Source: Nocardia sp. SYP-A9097 | Lineage (GTDB): Bacteria; Actinomycetota; Actinomycetes; Mycobacteriales; Mycobacteriaceae | Length of the DNA: 64,000 nucleotides | Direction: 5' to 3' | Assembly: GCF_009649815.1 (NCBI RefSeq) | Contig: NZ_WJIC01000006.1 | Span: forward strand, 62,001 to 126,000 | Shown here: positions 8,951 through 17,544 of the stretch, piece after piece | How positions within the stretch are numbered: position 1 is the first letter of the stretch | How the letters are laid out: the number at the start of each line of letters is the position of its first letter | Made by a program: the position numbers and the translations under genes | The notes under the pieces: model-generated | What the model was told of the DNA's origin: nothing | The model's input: the letters and a program-made list of their open reading frames with translations, nothing else | The model's database searches: none

Positions 8951-9810
8951 GGCGAGCCGGGTAGCAGCGAGCTCTCGAAGGAGTGCGAGTTGGCGGGAGG
9001 CGGTGGGGCGCCGAGTGTTTTGCGAATGATGTCCGTACCTGTGTCGTCGCCCAGCTCGTAAGCCAGACGGTTGCGGGCCGCTGTGGAGCGGTGGCGGGTG
9101 ACGCGGGTGATGCGTTCATGGTTCGCGCCTATGCGCAGGTGGTCCAGCAGTATGGTGCCTGGTCCGACACCGAGCACGGCAGCCTCCTCGGAGGTGGCTG
9201 GGCGCGCGACGACGGTATCCCGATGCGCGGTCTCGGGGAAACCACGCTCGGCGAGTCGGCGTGTCGTGCCCTCCGGAATGTCGTACGGATGATCGATTCC
9301 GGTGGCCTCGGCGAGGTCCCGCGGGTAGAAGCTCACCTCCCACGACCACGGCTCATTGTCCAGATATTGCATGACGGTGCGGGACACCACCCACGAATCC
9401 CGTTGCACCCCCAGCCAATGCGCGACCTCCGGACTGGCCGGTTCCATCCGCGCGCTGAACTGCTTGGACGGCTCACGCCCCGCGGCACGGGCGATCTCCA
9501 CGAAGATGTCGTTCACCGCACGCGGCCGGTCGGGCCGAATATGGTTGGTGACAACCGATTCCAGCACTTCCTGACTGCGCACAATGGTGCCTCTGGAAGT
9601 TGCTGTGTAAACCAAATTTTCGGCGACCAGGAGCTGAATCGCGTTGCGAGCGGTGGTGATCGAGACCTGCATCTGGTCGGCCAGCTCATTGTGGCTGGGT
9701 AGTCGATCGCCCGGTTTCCACTTGCCGGCGCGGATCTCCTCGCGGAGGAGGTCTGCGATCCGTTGGTATCTCGGACCGTCCGCCATCTCGCTCCTCGGTT
9801 GTTGCTTCAA
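8947..9810 (-). CDS. GntR family transcriptional regulator with UTRA effector domain (HutC-like)
   Basis: This is a 287-residue regulator. Residues about 14-78 form a winged helix-turn-helix with typical GntR signatures (KPGDRLPSHNELADQMQVS, then TARNAIQLLVAENLV). Residues about 95-255 match a UTRA ligand-binding domain, with the family's VVSRTVMQYLDNEPW and AVLGVGPGTILLDHLRI stretches. It probably represses its own promoter and the coupled acetyltransferase gene, responding to a small metabolite that is not identifiable here. It is divergent from the DUF4254 gene, with 118 bp between them. Confidence 0.9.
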   Translation of the reverse strand: MKQQPRSEMADGPRYQRIADLLREEIRAGKWKPGDRLPSHNELADQMQVSITTARNAIQLLVAENLVYTATSRGTIVRSQEVLESVVTNHIRPDRPRAVNDIFVEIARAAGREPSKQFSARMEPASPEVAHWLGVQRDSWVVSRTVMQYLDNEPWSWEVSFYPRDLAEATGIDHPYDIPEGTTRRLAERGFPETAHRDTVVARPATSEEAAVLGVGPGTILLDHLRIGANHERITRVTRHRSTAARNRLAYELGDDTGTDIIRKTLGAPPPPANSHSFESSLLPGSP

Positions 9811-9852
9811 GGCCCCGAAGTCTACTCCGGGTGCCGAATCGCCGTGTAAGGC

Positions 9853-9880
9853 TTGACAGGCACATTCTGAGGTTTATTGT
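9853..9880 (+). promoter_or_regulatory. Candidate sigma70-type promoter for the DUF4254 gene
   Basis: A perfect TTGACA (9853-9858) is followed after 16 bases by TATTGT (9875-9880), about 50 bases ahead of the GTG start at 9929. It sits in the gap between two divergent genes. The -10 matches consensus at four of six positions. Confidence 0.5.
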
Positions 9881-9928
9881 AATGAACGTCCTGAATGCGG
9901 TGTTGTTCGACGATGAACGCGAGGCAAC

Positions 9929-10468
9929 GTGGCAGGTTCGGAGACGTCAAATACGGTCGTTGTGGCTTTGCCCGACATGTCCGATCAATACGCGGACATA
10001 GACGCGCATGCCCTGACGCACGGCCTATTACCGACCTCCGACCTACTATTGCGCGCCTGCCGCGGTCACCGTGTGATCGGCGGACCCCTGCTGTGGTTCG
10101 CCCATGATCTCGCGGTGCTGCAGGAGCGGCGCATAGTGGGCCGCGGCGGTTCGGGGCCCGAGACCGACCCCACCGCCATTATCGAAAACAAGCGTCGCCG
10201 AATCGAATTGGTGATGGCCATTGACGATTGGATCGTGCGGACGGTTCCCCAGCACCGCCTGGGCGCGACCCTGCACACCGAAACCGTCGGGTCGGTCATC
10301 GATCGATTGGCCGAGGCGTCCGTCCGCGCTCACCACGCGCTGATGACCCTCGACGCCAACGACGAAATGCTGCACGGCGCTTGGCACCATCTAGCCGAAT
10401 TGTCCGACGCCTACGACGATCTCGTCCGAGACGTGCTCGCCGGACGCCGCCGACTCCCGGCCTGGTAG
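9929..10468 (+). CDS. DUF4254 family protein
   Basis: This is a 179-residue soluble, mostly helical protein. The pattern LPTSDLLLRACRG, the IENKRRRIELVMAIDDWI helix, LHTETVGSVIDRLA and the closing YDDLVRDVLAGRRRLP fit the DUF4254 family known from Nocardia and relatives. In some genomes that family lies near glycosyltransferase genes, but no such neighbour is present here. The GTG start has GAGG five bases upstream. The gene stands alone, with its own promoter-like sequence and a strong hairpin after the stop. Molecular function is unknown. Confidence 0.75.
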   Translation: MAGSETSNTVVVALPDMSDQYADIDAHALTHGLLPTSDLLLRACRGHRVIGGPLLWFAHDLAVLQERRIVGRGGSGPETDPTAIIENKRRRIELVMAIDDWIVRTVPQHRLGATLHTETVGSVIDRLAEASVRAHHALMTLDANDEMLHGAWHHLAELSDAYDDLVRDVLAGRRRLPAW

Positions 10469-10470
10469 AC

Positions 10471-10517
10471 GTGCACCGGTGGTCCGGGCCCGAGGGCGGC
10501 CCGGACCACCGGTGCAC
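10471..10517. terminator. Perfect 20-bp stem hairpin between convergent genes
   Basis: GTGCACCGGTGGTCCGGGCC at 10471-10490 is exactly inverted at 10498-10517, with the 7-base loop CGAGGGC. It begins three bases after the DUF4254 stop and ends four bases before the stop of the convergent kinase gene, so it can end transcription from both sides. There is no U-tract, as is common in actinobacteria. Confidence 0.85.
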
Positions 10518-10520
10518 AGC

Positions 10521-12416
10521 TCAATTCGCCTTCGGCAGTTGACCTATCGCCGCGCGCAGCACCGATGCCGATGTGGTGCAGAGCTTTTCGTACTCGCCGT
10601 CCGAGCCCCGGGTGGTCACCCAGAGCGCCTCCTGCTGGTCGCCGACCGTCCGATAGGCGTAGGTGAGCTCGCACTCGGAAGTGCTTCTGGTCGCGGCCGA
10701 ACGGGTCAGGGCGTGCAGACCGCCACCCAGATCGAAGGATTCGTCCGCGGCATAGTTCGGGAGCTGGGCCAGGTCCGAACGCACTCGCACCGTGGACGAT
10801 CCAGGCCACTGGCAGCTGTGCGCGTCGACCTGTGACGGCTGCTCCTGGACCGGTCCGATGAGCGCGTTCAACAGGTCATGCGTCACCAGCGCGCAGACGT
10901 CGACGCCAGCCAAGGATGCGGCGTCGGTCCGTCTCGGCGCCGACGACTGCGTGCGGATCAGCTGGGAGAGTACGAATTCGGTGAATCCGCAGTCGTCCGA
11001 AGGGCCCGTGCCCACATCGATGCCCCACGGTCCGGCCGTCCGGGAGAGGTCGACACCGCGGGCGCAGTGGCCGAAGCCCGCTATGCCTAGGGTCCGCAAA
11101 CCCGCGACCGTCCCGCCGGTCGGCTTCATCGCGGTGAGCGGTGACCCCGGCTGGACCGTCAATCGGTGGTCACCCGATTGCGCGGAACATCCCCAGTCCC
11201 AAGTCATCTCCATCGTCCAGGCACCGGTATCGGCAGGCCATCCGGAGTTCGCCGGAACCGCGCCGTCGACGGCCTGGCGCAACCAGGCGCAGGTATCGGT
11301 ATTCCGCAGTTGGGACAGCAATGGTACGGCCACCGGTGGCGGTGCCTGTGGGTGCCCGAGGCGGACCCAAGTGAGCCCGGCCGCCGCCAGGGCCACCACC
11401 GCCAGTGCCGCGATGAGAGCCAGGCGGAGCGGGCGGCGCCGAGATCGTTTCGCACCGGCGGAGCGGAGCGGCCGGGTCGCATCACCGGCTCGGCCGATGC
11501 GTGAACTCACCACGGTCGCATCGGGATCGGCGGCGATACCCGCCAATTCGCGATGCTGCCGCGCGATGGCCTCCTGAATCGGTGCAGGCCACGGCGCGGG
11601 GCCGCCGGGTAGTCTGCCCAGTCCCTCGAGCAGCTGCGCGGTGGTCGGCCGGAAGTGCGGATCACGCTGCAGGCAGGCCGCGATCAGCTCCCGAAGCTCC
11701 AGCGGCACCAGCTCCAGATCCGGCTCGGTATGCGCGATGCGGAACAGCGTGTACGCCAGCGAGGCGGCCGCGAAGGGATTGGTCCCGGTCGCGGCCATCG
11801 CCAATAGCGTCCCCAGTGAGAACACATCGCTGGCGGCCGAAAGTGGTTCGCCCAGAGTCTGTTCCGGCGACATATAGGCGGGCGAGCCCAGGGTCGCCCC
11901 GGTTTCGGTAATACCGGTCGGGTTCTCCACCAGGTAGGCGATGCCGAAGTCGATTACGCGCGGACCATCCGAGGTCAGCAATACATTGGCGGGCTTGAGG
12001 TCTCGGTGGATCAGCCCGGCGGCGTGGATATTCTGCAGGGCCACAGCCATACCGGCCGCGAGCGCCAGCACCGCCGGCGCCGGCAGTGGACCATGCTCCC
12101 GAACCGCCTGGTCGAGCGGTACCCCGTTCACGAAAAGCGAAGCCAGCCAGGGGATATCGGCATCGACATCGAAGTCGACCACCGGCGCGGTGAAGGCTCC
12201 CGACACCCGGGTACTGGCGGCGACCTCGCGGGTGAACCGCGCCCGGTATCCGCGCTGATCGAGCAGGTGCGGATGGACCTGTTTGATGGCGACCAACCGG
12301 CCATCCGGTCCGGCACCCAGCAGTACCCGGCCCATCCCACCGGCACCGAGCACGCCGAGCACCCGGTATCCACCGATCATTCGCGTCTCGTCGGGCGCGA
12401 GCGGCTTGATGGTCAT
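10521..12416 (-). CDS. Membrane Ser/Thr protein kinase, type B (cassette copy 2)
   Basis: This is a PknB-like Hanks kinase of 631 residues. It has a glycine loop GAGGMG, Lys45 (VAIK), catalytic HRDLKP with Asp139, DFG Asp156 and activation segment GSPAYMSPEQ. One membrane helix at about 331-351 follows a basic RSRRR stretch. An extracytoplasmic part of about 280 residues has two cysteine-paired segments, NTDTCAWLRQ and GVDVCALVT, each followed by a later Cys-Xaa-Trp. These resemble the DUF3558 lipoprotein fold (tentative). The ATG overlaps the stop of the upstream kinase (ATGA), so the two kinases are translationally coupled. It has the same length and architecture as the kinase at 15649-17544. 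Substrates and ligand are unknown. Confidence 0.93.
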   Translation of the reverse strand: MTIKPLAPDETRMIGGYRVLGVLGAGGMGRVLLGAGPDGRLVAIKQVHPHLLDQRGYRARFTREVAASTRVSGAFTAPVVDFDVDADIPWLASLFVNGVPLDQAVREHGPLPAPAVLALAAGMAVALQNIHAAGLIHRDLKPANVLLTSDGPRVIDFGIAYLVENPTGITETGATLGSPAYMSPEQTLGEPLSAASDVFSLGTLLAMAATGTNPFAAASLAYTLFRIAHTEPDLELVPLELRELIAACLQRDPHFRPTTAQLLEGLGRLPGGPAPWPAPIQEAIARQHRELAGIAADPDATVVSSRIGRAGDATRPLRSAGAKRSRRRPLRLALIAALAVVALAAAGLTWVRLGHPQAPPPVAVPLLSQLRNTDTCAWLRQAVDGAVPANSGWPADTGAWTMEMTWDWGCSAQSGDHRLTVQPGSPLTAMKPTGGTVAGLRTLGIAGFGHCARGVDLSRTAGPWGIDVGTGPSDDCGFTEFVLSQLIRTQSSAPRRTDAASLAGVDVCALVTHDLLNALIGPVQEQPSQVDAHSCQWPGSSTVRVRSDLAQLPNYAADESFDLGGGLHALTRSAATRSTSECELTYAYRTVGDQQEALWVTTRGSDGEYEKLCTTSASVLRAAIGQLPKAN

Positions 12417-14287
12417 GGCTTCGGCAGCCGTGGGATCGCCGCGGCGAGTATCTGCCCGGCCTCGGCACAGGCGTCGACATCCCCTGACCGAACGCTGATG
12501 TCGGCCGCCAGCACCTCGCCCTGCTCGCCCGTGGTCGGCCGCACCAGGTAGTCCAGGAAGCATCTGCGGGGCAGATCGACAGTGCTCCGGTACGCGACGT
12601 ACTGCCCCGCCTGAAACTTGACGTGGCCGCTGGAAGAGTGGTCGGGCCGCCCCTTTTCCACGAGTGAAAGGGTGATCGTGGCGTCGCTGCCTCCTACCGC
12701 GCAGGAATGTGGTGTGGCCGTGCGTTTTCCGGGATCGCCGGAGAGTGCCCGAGCCTCGGCGGTATCGAACAGCGAGCACGGGTCGACGCGCAGAATCGAC
12801 TCGCGCGGCAGTTGACGCAGCGGAACATAGACGGTGAGCTGCCGGACCACAGCGGTCAGCGCCTGCTCGGCGGTGTCACACGGGTCCCCGTCCGGAGTCT
12901 TCGCGGTCATCTCGAGCACGGCGGGTTCGCCGGTCTGGGTGATCACCTCGCGACCGCATTCGTCACCGGTCGGCTCGGACCCGAGTATCGGAGCCCAGCC
13001 CGCGCTGCGCCCCGTGCTGTCGTCATAGCGCGCCCTGTCGGTGACCGAGCCGCCGAGTCGAAGCGTGTAGGTCACCTTTCGCTTTGCCGCATCGGTGATG
13101 TCGGTACCGCAGCCACCCTTCGAATCCTGCGACAGGTCGCCGGTGCGCGCGCCGAACTTCCCGGCCACCGCCATATCGATCAACTTGCAGGTGTCCAGCA
13201 CACGCAACTCCGCCGGGGTGATGGTCAGCGACGGATCCGCCATCGCCACCGCGTGCCCGCTCGCCATCGCCCAGTGGCTCAGTGCGACACCGCCGACGGC
13301 CGGTACGAGCATCGCGACCGCCCCCACCGCCGCCCACCGCAGGACGCGGCGACGGCGACTTCTGATGTGCGCCAGCTGATCCTGATAGGCGAGCTGCTTC
13401 TCGGTCGTCTCCACCCACCACTCGGAGTCGGCGCGATGGGCCGCGATATGCGTCCGCACCGGCTCCGGCCACACCGGTTCGGCGGTGATCGTGCCGGTCG
13501 CCGCCAAGAGCTCTCGCGCCGTCGGCCGCTGCGCCGGGTCCTTGGCCAGGCACGCCTCGACCAGTTCGCGCAGCGCGGACGGCACTTGATCCAGGCTGGG
13601 CGCGGAATGCATTATGCGATAGAGGATTTGCGGCGTCGAAGTGCCCGGGAATGGGCTGGTTCCGGATGCCGCCATTGCCAGGATGGCGCCGACGGAGAAG
13701 ACATCGGCCGCGGGCGTGACACCCCGGCCCTCGGCCTGCTCGGGTGACATATAGGCCGGTGAGCCGATCATCGTCCCGGTGGCGGTCAATTGCCCGTCGG
13801 TCTCCACCGCGCGAGCGATACCGAAATCGATCACCCGCGCACCCTCGGGTGTCAGTAATATATTGCCGGGCTTCAGATCTCGGTGCACCAAGCCGGGGCG
13901 ATGAATCTCGACCAAGGCCGCCGCGAGCCCGGCGGCCAGTAGTCGCAGCCCGCCCACCGGCAGCGGACCACACTCCTGTAGCACTGTCGCCAGGTCCGGC
14001 GCGGGAATGTATTCCGTTGCCAGCCAGGGATTCTCCGGCGAGGTATCGCTGTCCACCACCGCGGCGGTGTACGCGCCGGTGACCAGCCGACCGGCATCCA
14101 CCTCCCGCTGGAACCGGGCCTGGAATTCGGGGTCATTGGCCAGATGCCGGTGGATCTGCTTGACCGCCACCAGTCTTCCGGTCGGCGTGCGGCCCAGGAA
14201 CACCCGGCCCATGCCGCCCCGGCCGATGGTGGTGAGCAGGCGAATTCCGCCGAGCCGCTGCGGATCCCGGGGTGTCAGCGGCTTCAT
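12413..14287 (-). CDS. Membrane Ser/Thr protein kinase, type A (cassette copy 2)
   Basis: This is a Hanks-type kinase of 624 residues. It has GRGGMG, Lys43 (VAVK), HRDLKP Asp137, DFG Asp154 and GSPAYMSPEQ, so it is expected to be active. The juxtamembrane segment before the single helix (about 316-338) carries a conserved Trp/Glu-rich stretch, DSEWWVETTEKQ. The exported half has two cysteine-bearing modules beginning LDTCKLIDMA and DPCSLFDTAE, again like DUF3558. The start was set at the MKPL methionine because GGGAGA lies 7 bases upstream and the kinase at 17541-19403 begins the same way. It is 34 bases downstream of its lipoprotein gene and overlaps the next kinase. Confidence 0.93.
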   Translation of the reverse strand: MKPLTPRDPQRLGGIRLLTTIGRGGMGRVFLGRTPTGRLVAVKQIHRHLANDPEFQARFQREVDAGRLVTGAYTAAVVDSDTSPENPWLATEYIPAPDLATVLQECGPLPVGGLRLLAAGLAAALVEIHRPGLVHRDLKPGNILLTPEGARVIDFGIARAVETDGQLTATGTMIGSPAYMSPEQAEGRGVTPAADVFSVGAILAMAASGTSPFPGTSTPQILYRIMHSAPSLDQVPSALRELVEACLAKDPAQRPTARELLAATGTITAEPVWPEPVRTHIAAHRADSEWWVETTEKQLAYQDQLAHIRSRRRRVLRWAAVGAVAMLVPAVGGVALSHWAMASGHAVAMADPSLTITPAELRVLDTCKLIDMAVAGKFGARTGDLSQDSKGGCGTDITDAAKRKVTYTLRLGGSVTDRARYDDSTGRSAGWAPILGSEPTGDECGREVITQTGEPAVLEMTAKTPDGDPCDTAEQALTAVVRQLTVYVPLRQLPRESILRVDPCSLFDTAEARALSGDPGKRTATPHSCAVGGSDATITLSLVEKGRPDHSSSGHVKFQAGQYVAYRSTVDLPRRCFLDYLVRPTTGEQGEVLAADISVRSGDVDACAEAGQILAAAIPRLPKP

Positions 14288-14321
14288 GGCCGGTCTCCCG
14301 TTCGACGTGACACGTACTGCC

Positions 14322-15497
14322 TCACCGTTTCTCCGCCAATACCGAGTCCTGTGCGGCGGCCAATTGCCGCACGTCGGTATCGACATTGCTGTAGACGACC
14401 GCCACGTAAGCCCCGCTGGTGATCACACATCGGAAACGACGGGCCGCAATCCGCTGTGTCGCAGGCTGTGTCGCCTGACCGCAGGTAATGCCTCGGCGGT
14501 GCGCGACACCGCGCATCGGGACGTACTCCGGAGTTGTGTGGGCGCCGGTGAGATAGCTCGCGAAATCCGTCGCACCGCCGGCGTCCCGTAACCGATACAG
14601 AACCTTGTTGTGCGAGTAGGCGACTGCCAGCAGTCCACGCCGCTGATCCGCCTCGAAGTCCACGGCCGGAGTGTCCCGTGTCGTGGCGTAGGTGTGCACG
14701 CCGTAGACGGAGAAATCGTTGTCGTCGGGGGTGTAGTCGCCGGTCTTGACCAGTAGCGGCAGCAGACCGTCCGGGTCCAAGCGCAACGACGCCAGCTCCG
14801 ATACCGGTGTGGGGGTGAATGTTTCGAGCGCGGCCAGTTGCTGTCGCAGTGTGCTGGTCACCATCTCGGTGAGCGCACCGAGATCCGCCTCCTCCCGTTC
14901 CGCGAAGACCTGGATGACCAGCGACTTCCACTGCAACAGACTGCCCACCGTCGGAACACCGGGCCGCCAGTGATTCAGCGCCTCCGGATAGGCATCCAGT
15001 GTGACCGGGACATTGTCCGAATTGAATTCGAAGTCCGAGCGCTCCATATCCCCGGCCGCCGCCGTGGCGGTCTGTTCATCGGGGAAGGCCAGCAGCGAAA
15101 CCATCAGAAACTTCTTCGAGGTCTCGGCGGCATCATAGGGTTTGTTCGCGGCAAGGGCGCTGAAACCGCCGGTCACCTGATACCGGTCCAATACCCGGTG
15201 GTGTGGTCCCGAGTTCGGTCCCGTTACGCCCTCATAGTCGACCAGTACCGTGCTCCCGCGTCCTACCTTCAGGTCGGGGTCGACACTGCTCGCGTACAAC
15301 ACCCGCTCACCGAGCCGCAGCGACTCCACGAGAAGGCCACGCGCCAGACTCGGCCGCGTGTCGTAGTCGCCATCGATGCGCTCATGCGGATAGGGCCCGT
15401 AATCGGGTGCGGTGCTGCCATTTCCACCACAGCCGGCGGTGACGAGCAGCGTGCTACCGAATGCGGCCACAGCCCATCGATCGAGTTTGAACCGCAT
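14322..15497 (-). CDS. Secreted lipoprotein of the kinase cassette (copy 2)
   Basis: This is a 391-residue exported lipoprotein. A signal peptide ends in the lipobox LVTAGC, with the acylated Cys at residue 23, followed by a glycine-rich spacer. The mature part contains DYDTRPSLARGLLVESLRLGERV, NKPYDAAETSKKFLMVSLLAF, HWRPGVPTVGS and a central TPTPVSEL stretch, and it has two late cysteines (ITCGQ and FRCVI). It appears to belong to the Nocardia/Rhodococcus lipoprotein family annotated as DUF7373, though the number is from memory. The full-length match to the protein at 19438-20610 shows it is a paralogue. It leads an apparent operon with two receptor kinases, so a role presenting or sensing an envelope ligand is a reasonable inference. 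Confidence 0.85.
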   Translation of the reverse strand: MRFKLDRWAVAAFGSTLLVTAGCGGNGSTAPDYGPYPHERIDGDYDTRPSLARGLLVESLRLGERVLYASSVDPDLKVGRGSTVLVDYEGVTGPNSGPHHRVLDRYQVTGGFSALAANKPYDAAETSKKFLMVSLLAFPDEQTATAAAGDMERSDFEFNSDNVPVTLDAYPEALNHWRPGVPTVGSLLQWKSLVIQVFAEREEADLGALTEMVTSTLRQQLAALETFTPTPVSELASLRLDPDGLLPLLVKTGDYTPDDNDFSVYGVHTYATTRDTPAVDFEADQRRGLLAVAYSHNKVLYRLRDAGGATDFASYLTGAHTTPEYVPMRGVAHRRGITCGQATQPATQRIAARRFRCVITSGAYVAVVYSNVDTDVRQLAAAQDSVLAEKR

Positions 15498-15538
15498 ACA
15501 TCCCCCGCGCCGTGTAACCGGCGCTCCTCCCTCTCCCG

Positions 15539-15589
15539 GATAACCGCTGACGAACCTGACACCGGAACCCGGGCCATACTATTCGGTGT
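15539..15589 (-). promoter_or_regulatory. Conserved upstream element of cassette copy 2
   Basis: Read on the minus strand, ACACCGAAT (15589-15581) is followed 21 bases later by TGTCAGGTTC (15561-15552) and then GGTTA. The same elements in the same order and spacing precede the paralogous cassette at 20654-20703. Conservation in otherwise diverged intergenic DNA suggests a shared promoter or operator. Confidence 0.55.
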
Positions 15590-15648
15590 AAGGATATGCT
15601 CGCTGGGCCGTGGAGACTCCTGCCCCGGTAGGCGTTCACACCGGCGAA

Positions 15649-17544
15649 TCAATTCCCTGCGGGCAGTTGGCCTATGAGTGCAAGCAGGATCGATCTCGCT
15701 GTGCCGCAGTGGGCTTCGCGTGCACCCTGGACTCCGTCGATACGGACACTGACGATCTCCTGCTCATTCGCCACGGTGCGGACGGGGTAGAGGAGCTCGC
15801 AAACCGAACTGAGACTGGTGGTTCGGGGGAATGCGGTTCGGCCGTTGCCCAGATCGAGCGCGGGGTCGACCCGGATGGTGGACAGGTCCGAGAGCTGTGT
15901 GCCCACCTCGAGGGTCGACGAGCCGTCCCAGTGGCAACTGCGCGCGGTGGTGAGTGGTGGTGACTGTGAGAGTGGGCCGATCGTGGCGTCGAGTGCGGCG
16001 TGTGGCACGACCTCGCAGGGGTCGATACGGGCCAGCGAGATGGCATCGGCCCACTTCGGTGCCGTCGTGCGGGTCGCGAGAAGCCGCTCGATCACATGAA
16101 CGGCGAAATCACAGTTGCGCGCATGGGTCAGATCTACGGTGATGCCCCATACCTGTTCTCCGCCGCCGAGTTTGACGCCCCTAAAGCAGCCGACGGCTTC
16201 GGAGTCGTCACTCCCGTATAGCCGCATGCCGTTCAGTTGTGCGTCGATCGGTTCCATCAGCGCGGTCGTATCGCCGGGCTGGACCAGCAGCCGCTGATCC
16301 CCGGACTTGGCGATACAACCCCAGGTGTAGGAGACGCTCGTGGTCCAGGTCGCGGGATTGGGGTCCCAACCGGATTCCGCCGGAACCGATCTGGTGAGCG
16401 CCTGGCGCAGCCAAGCACACGAGTCGGCTTCACGCAGCGTGGTCAGCGATGTATCGGCCACTGACGAAGCGCGCGGGTTGTTGCCGGCCTTCCAGACGAG
16501 CACACCCGCCAGCGCTGTCGCGATCATCAACAGCGCGGCAAAGCTGAGCCACAACGATTTTCGTCGAAGACGCGATCCGGAAGCGGTCATCTCGGCGGTC
16601 CGGAGCGGACCTACCGACCGCGGTGTTCGGGAACCCACCAGGGTCGCGTCGCGATCGCCGGCGACACCCGTCAGACCTGGACCCTGTCGCTCGATGGCGC
16701 GCCGAATCGGCTCGGGCCACGGGGCCGGACCCTCGGATTGCCTGCCCAACTGGGCAATCAGCTGAGCAGGTGTCGGCCGGAGATCCGGATCCTTGTGGAG
16801 ACAGGGCGCTATCACCGGGCGCAGTTCCGCCGGGACCGTCCTCAGATCGGATTCACCGTGCGCGATTTGAAATAGCGTGTACGCCACCGAGGAAGTCGCG
16901 AATGGATTGGTCCCCGAGGCCGCCGTCGCCAGCACCGAACCGAGTGCGAACATATCGCTCGCTGCCGTAATCGGTTCGCCCAGAGTCTGTTCCGGTGACA
17001 TGAACGCGGGCGAGCCCAGCGTGGAGCCGGTTTCGGTCAGACCGCCGGGATTCTCCATCATGTACGCGATGCCGAAATCGATCACGCGCGGTCCATCCGC
17101 GGTCAGTAGTACGTTGGCGGGCTTGAGATCTCGATGGACGAGACCGGCGCGGTGAATGTCCTGCAGCGCCACCGCCAAGCCCGCCGCCAGTGCCCGGACC
17201 GCCGGCACCGGCAGCGGGCCGCACTCCTCGACAGCCTGACTCAATGGCACGCCGACGACGAAAACCGATGCCAGCCAAGGTGTCTCGCAGTCCATATCGA
17301 AATCGACCACCGGCGCGGTGAAAGCGCCCGAGACTCGCGTACTGGCCGACACCTCGCGCTGAAATCGGGCACGGTAGCCGCGTTGGTTCAGCAGATGCGC
17401 GTGCACCTGCTTGATCGCCACCAGGCGACCGTCCGGCCCGGCCCCGAGCAGAACTCGGCCCATCCCGCCCTGGCCGAGCACTCCGAGGACTCGGTACCGG
17501 CCGATCGTCCTGGGATCATCGTGTGTAAGTGGCTGCACCGTCAT
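15649..17544 (-). CDS. Membrane Ser/Thr protein kinase, type B (cassette copy 1)
   Basis: This is a 631-residue kinase, the paralogue of the one at 10521-12416. It has glycine loop GQGGMG, Lys45, HRDLKP Asp139, DFG Asp156 and activation segment GSPAFMSPEQ, all intact. A basic RRKS stretch precedes a single helix (LWLSFAALLMIATALAGVLV). The exported half has EADSCAWLRQ and RIDPCEVVPH modules, each with a later Cys, resembling tandem DUF3558 domains. The ATG overlaps the stop of the type A kinase upstream (ATGA). It is the last gene of the cassette; the next cassette begins 152 bases downstream. Confidence 0.93.
   Translation of the reverse strand: MTVQPLTHDDPRTIGRYRVLGVLGQGGMGRVLLGAGPDGRLVAIKQVHAHLLNQRGYRARFQREVSASTRVSGAFTAPVVDFDMDCETPWLASVFVVGVPLSQAVEECGPLPVPAVRALAAGLAVALQDIHRAGLVHRDLKPANVLLTADGPRVIDFGIAYMMENPGGLTETGSTLGSPAFMSPEQTLGEPITAASDMFALGSVLATAASGTNPFATSSVAYTLFQIAHGESDLRTVPAELRPVIAPCLHKDPDLRPTPAQLIAQLGRQSEGPAPWPEPIRRAIERQGPGLTGVAGDRDATLVGSRTPRSVGPLRTAEMTASGSRLRRKSLWLSFAALLMIATALAGVLVWKAGNNPRASSVADTSLTTLREADSCAWLRQALTRSVPAESGWDPNPATWTTSVSYTWGCIAKSGDQRLLVQPGDTTALMEPIDAQLNGMRLYGSDDSEAVGCFRGVKLGGGEQVWGITVDLTHARNCDFAVHVIERLLATRTTAPKWADAISLARIDPCEVVPHAALDATIGPLSQSPPLTTARSCHWDGSSTLEVGTQLSDLSTIRVDPALDLGNGRTAFPRTTSLSSVCELLYPVRTVANEQEIVSVRIDGVQGAREAHCGTARSILLALIGQLPAGN

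Larger units (their letters stand above)
10521..15497 (-). repeat. Lipoprotein-kinase A-kinase B cassette, copy 2
   Basis: This three-gene unit of about 4.98 kb is repeated, diverged, at 15649-20610 in the same order and orientation and with the same ATGA overlap. Protein lengths are 391/624/631 here against 390/620/631 there. Confidence 0.9.
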
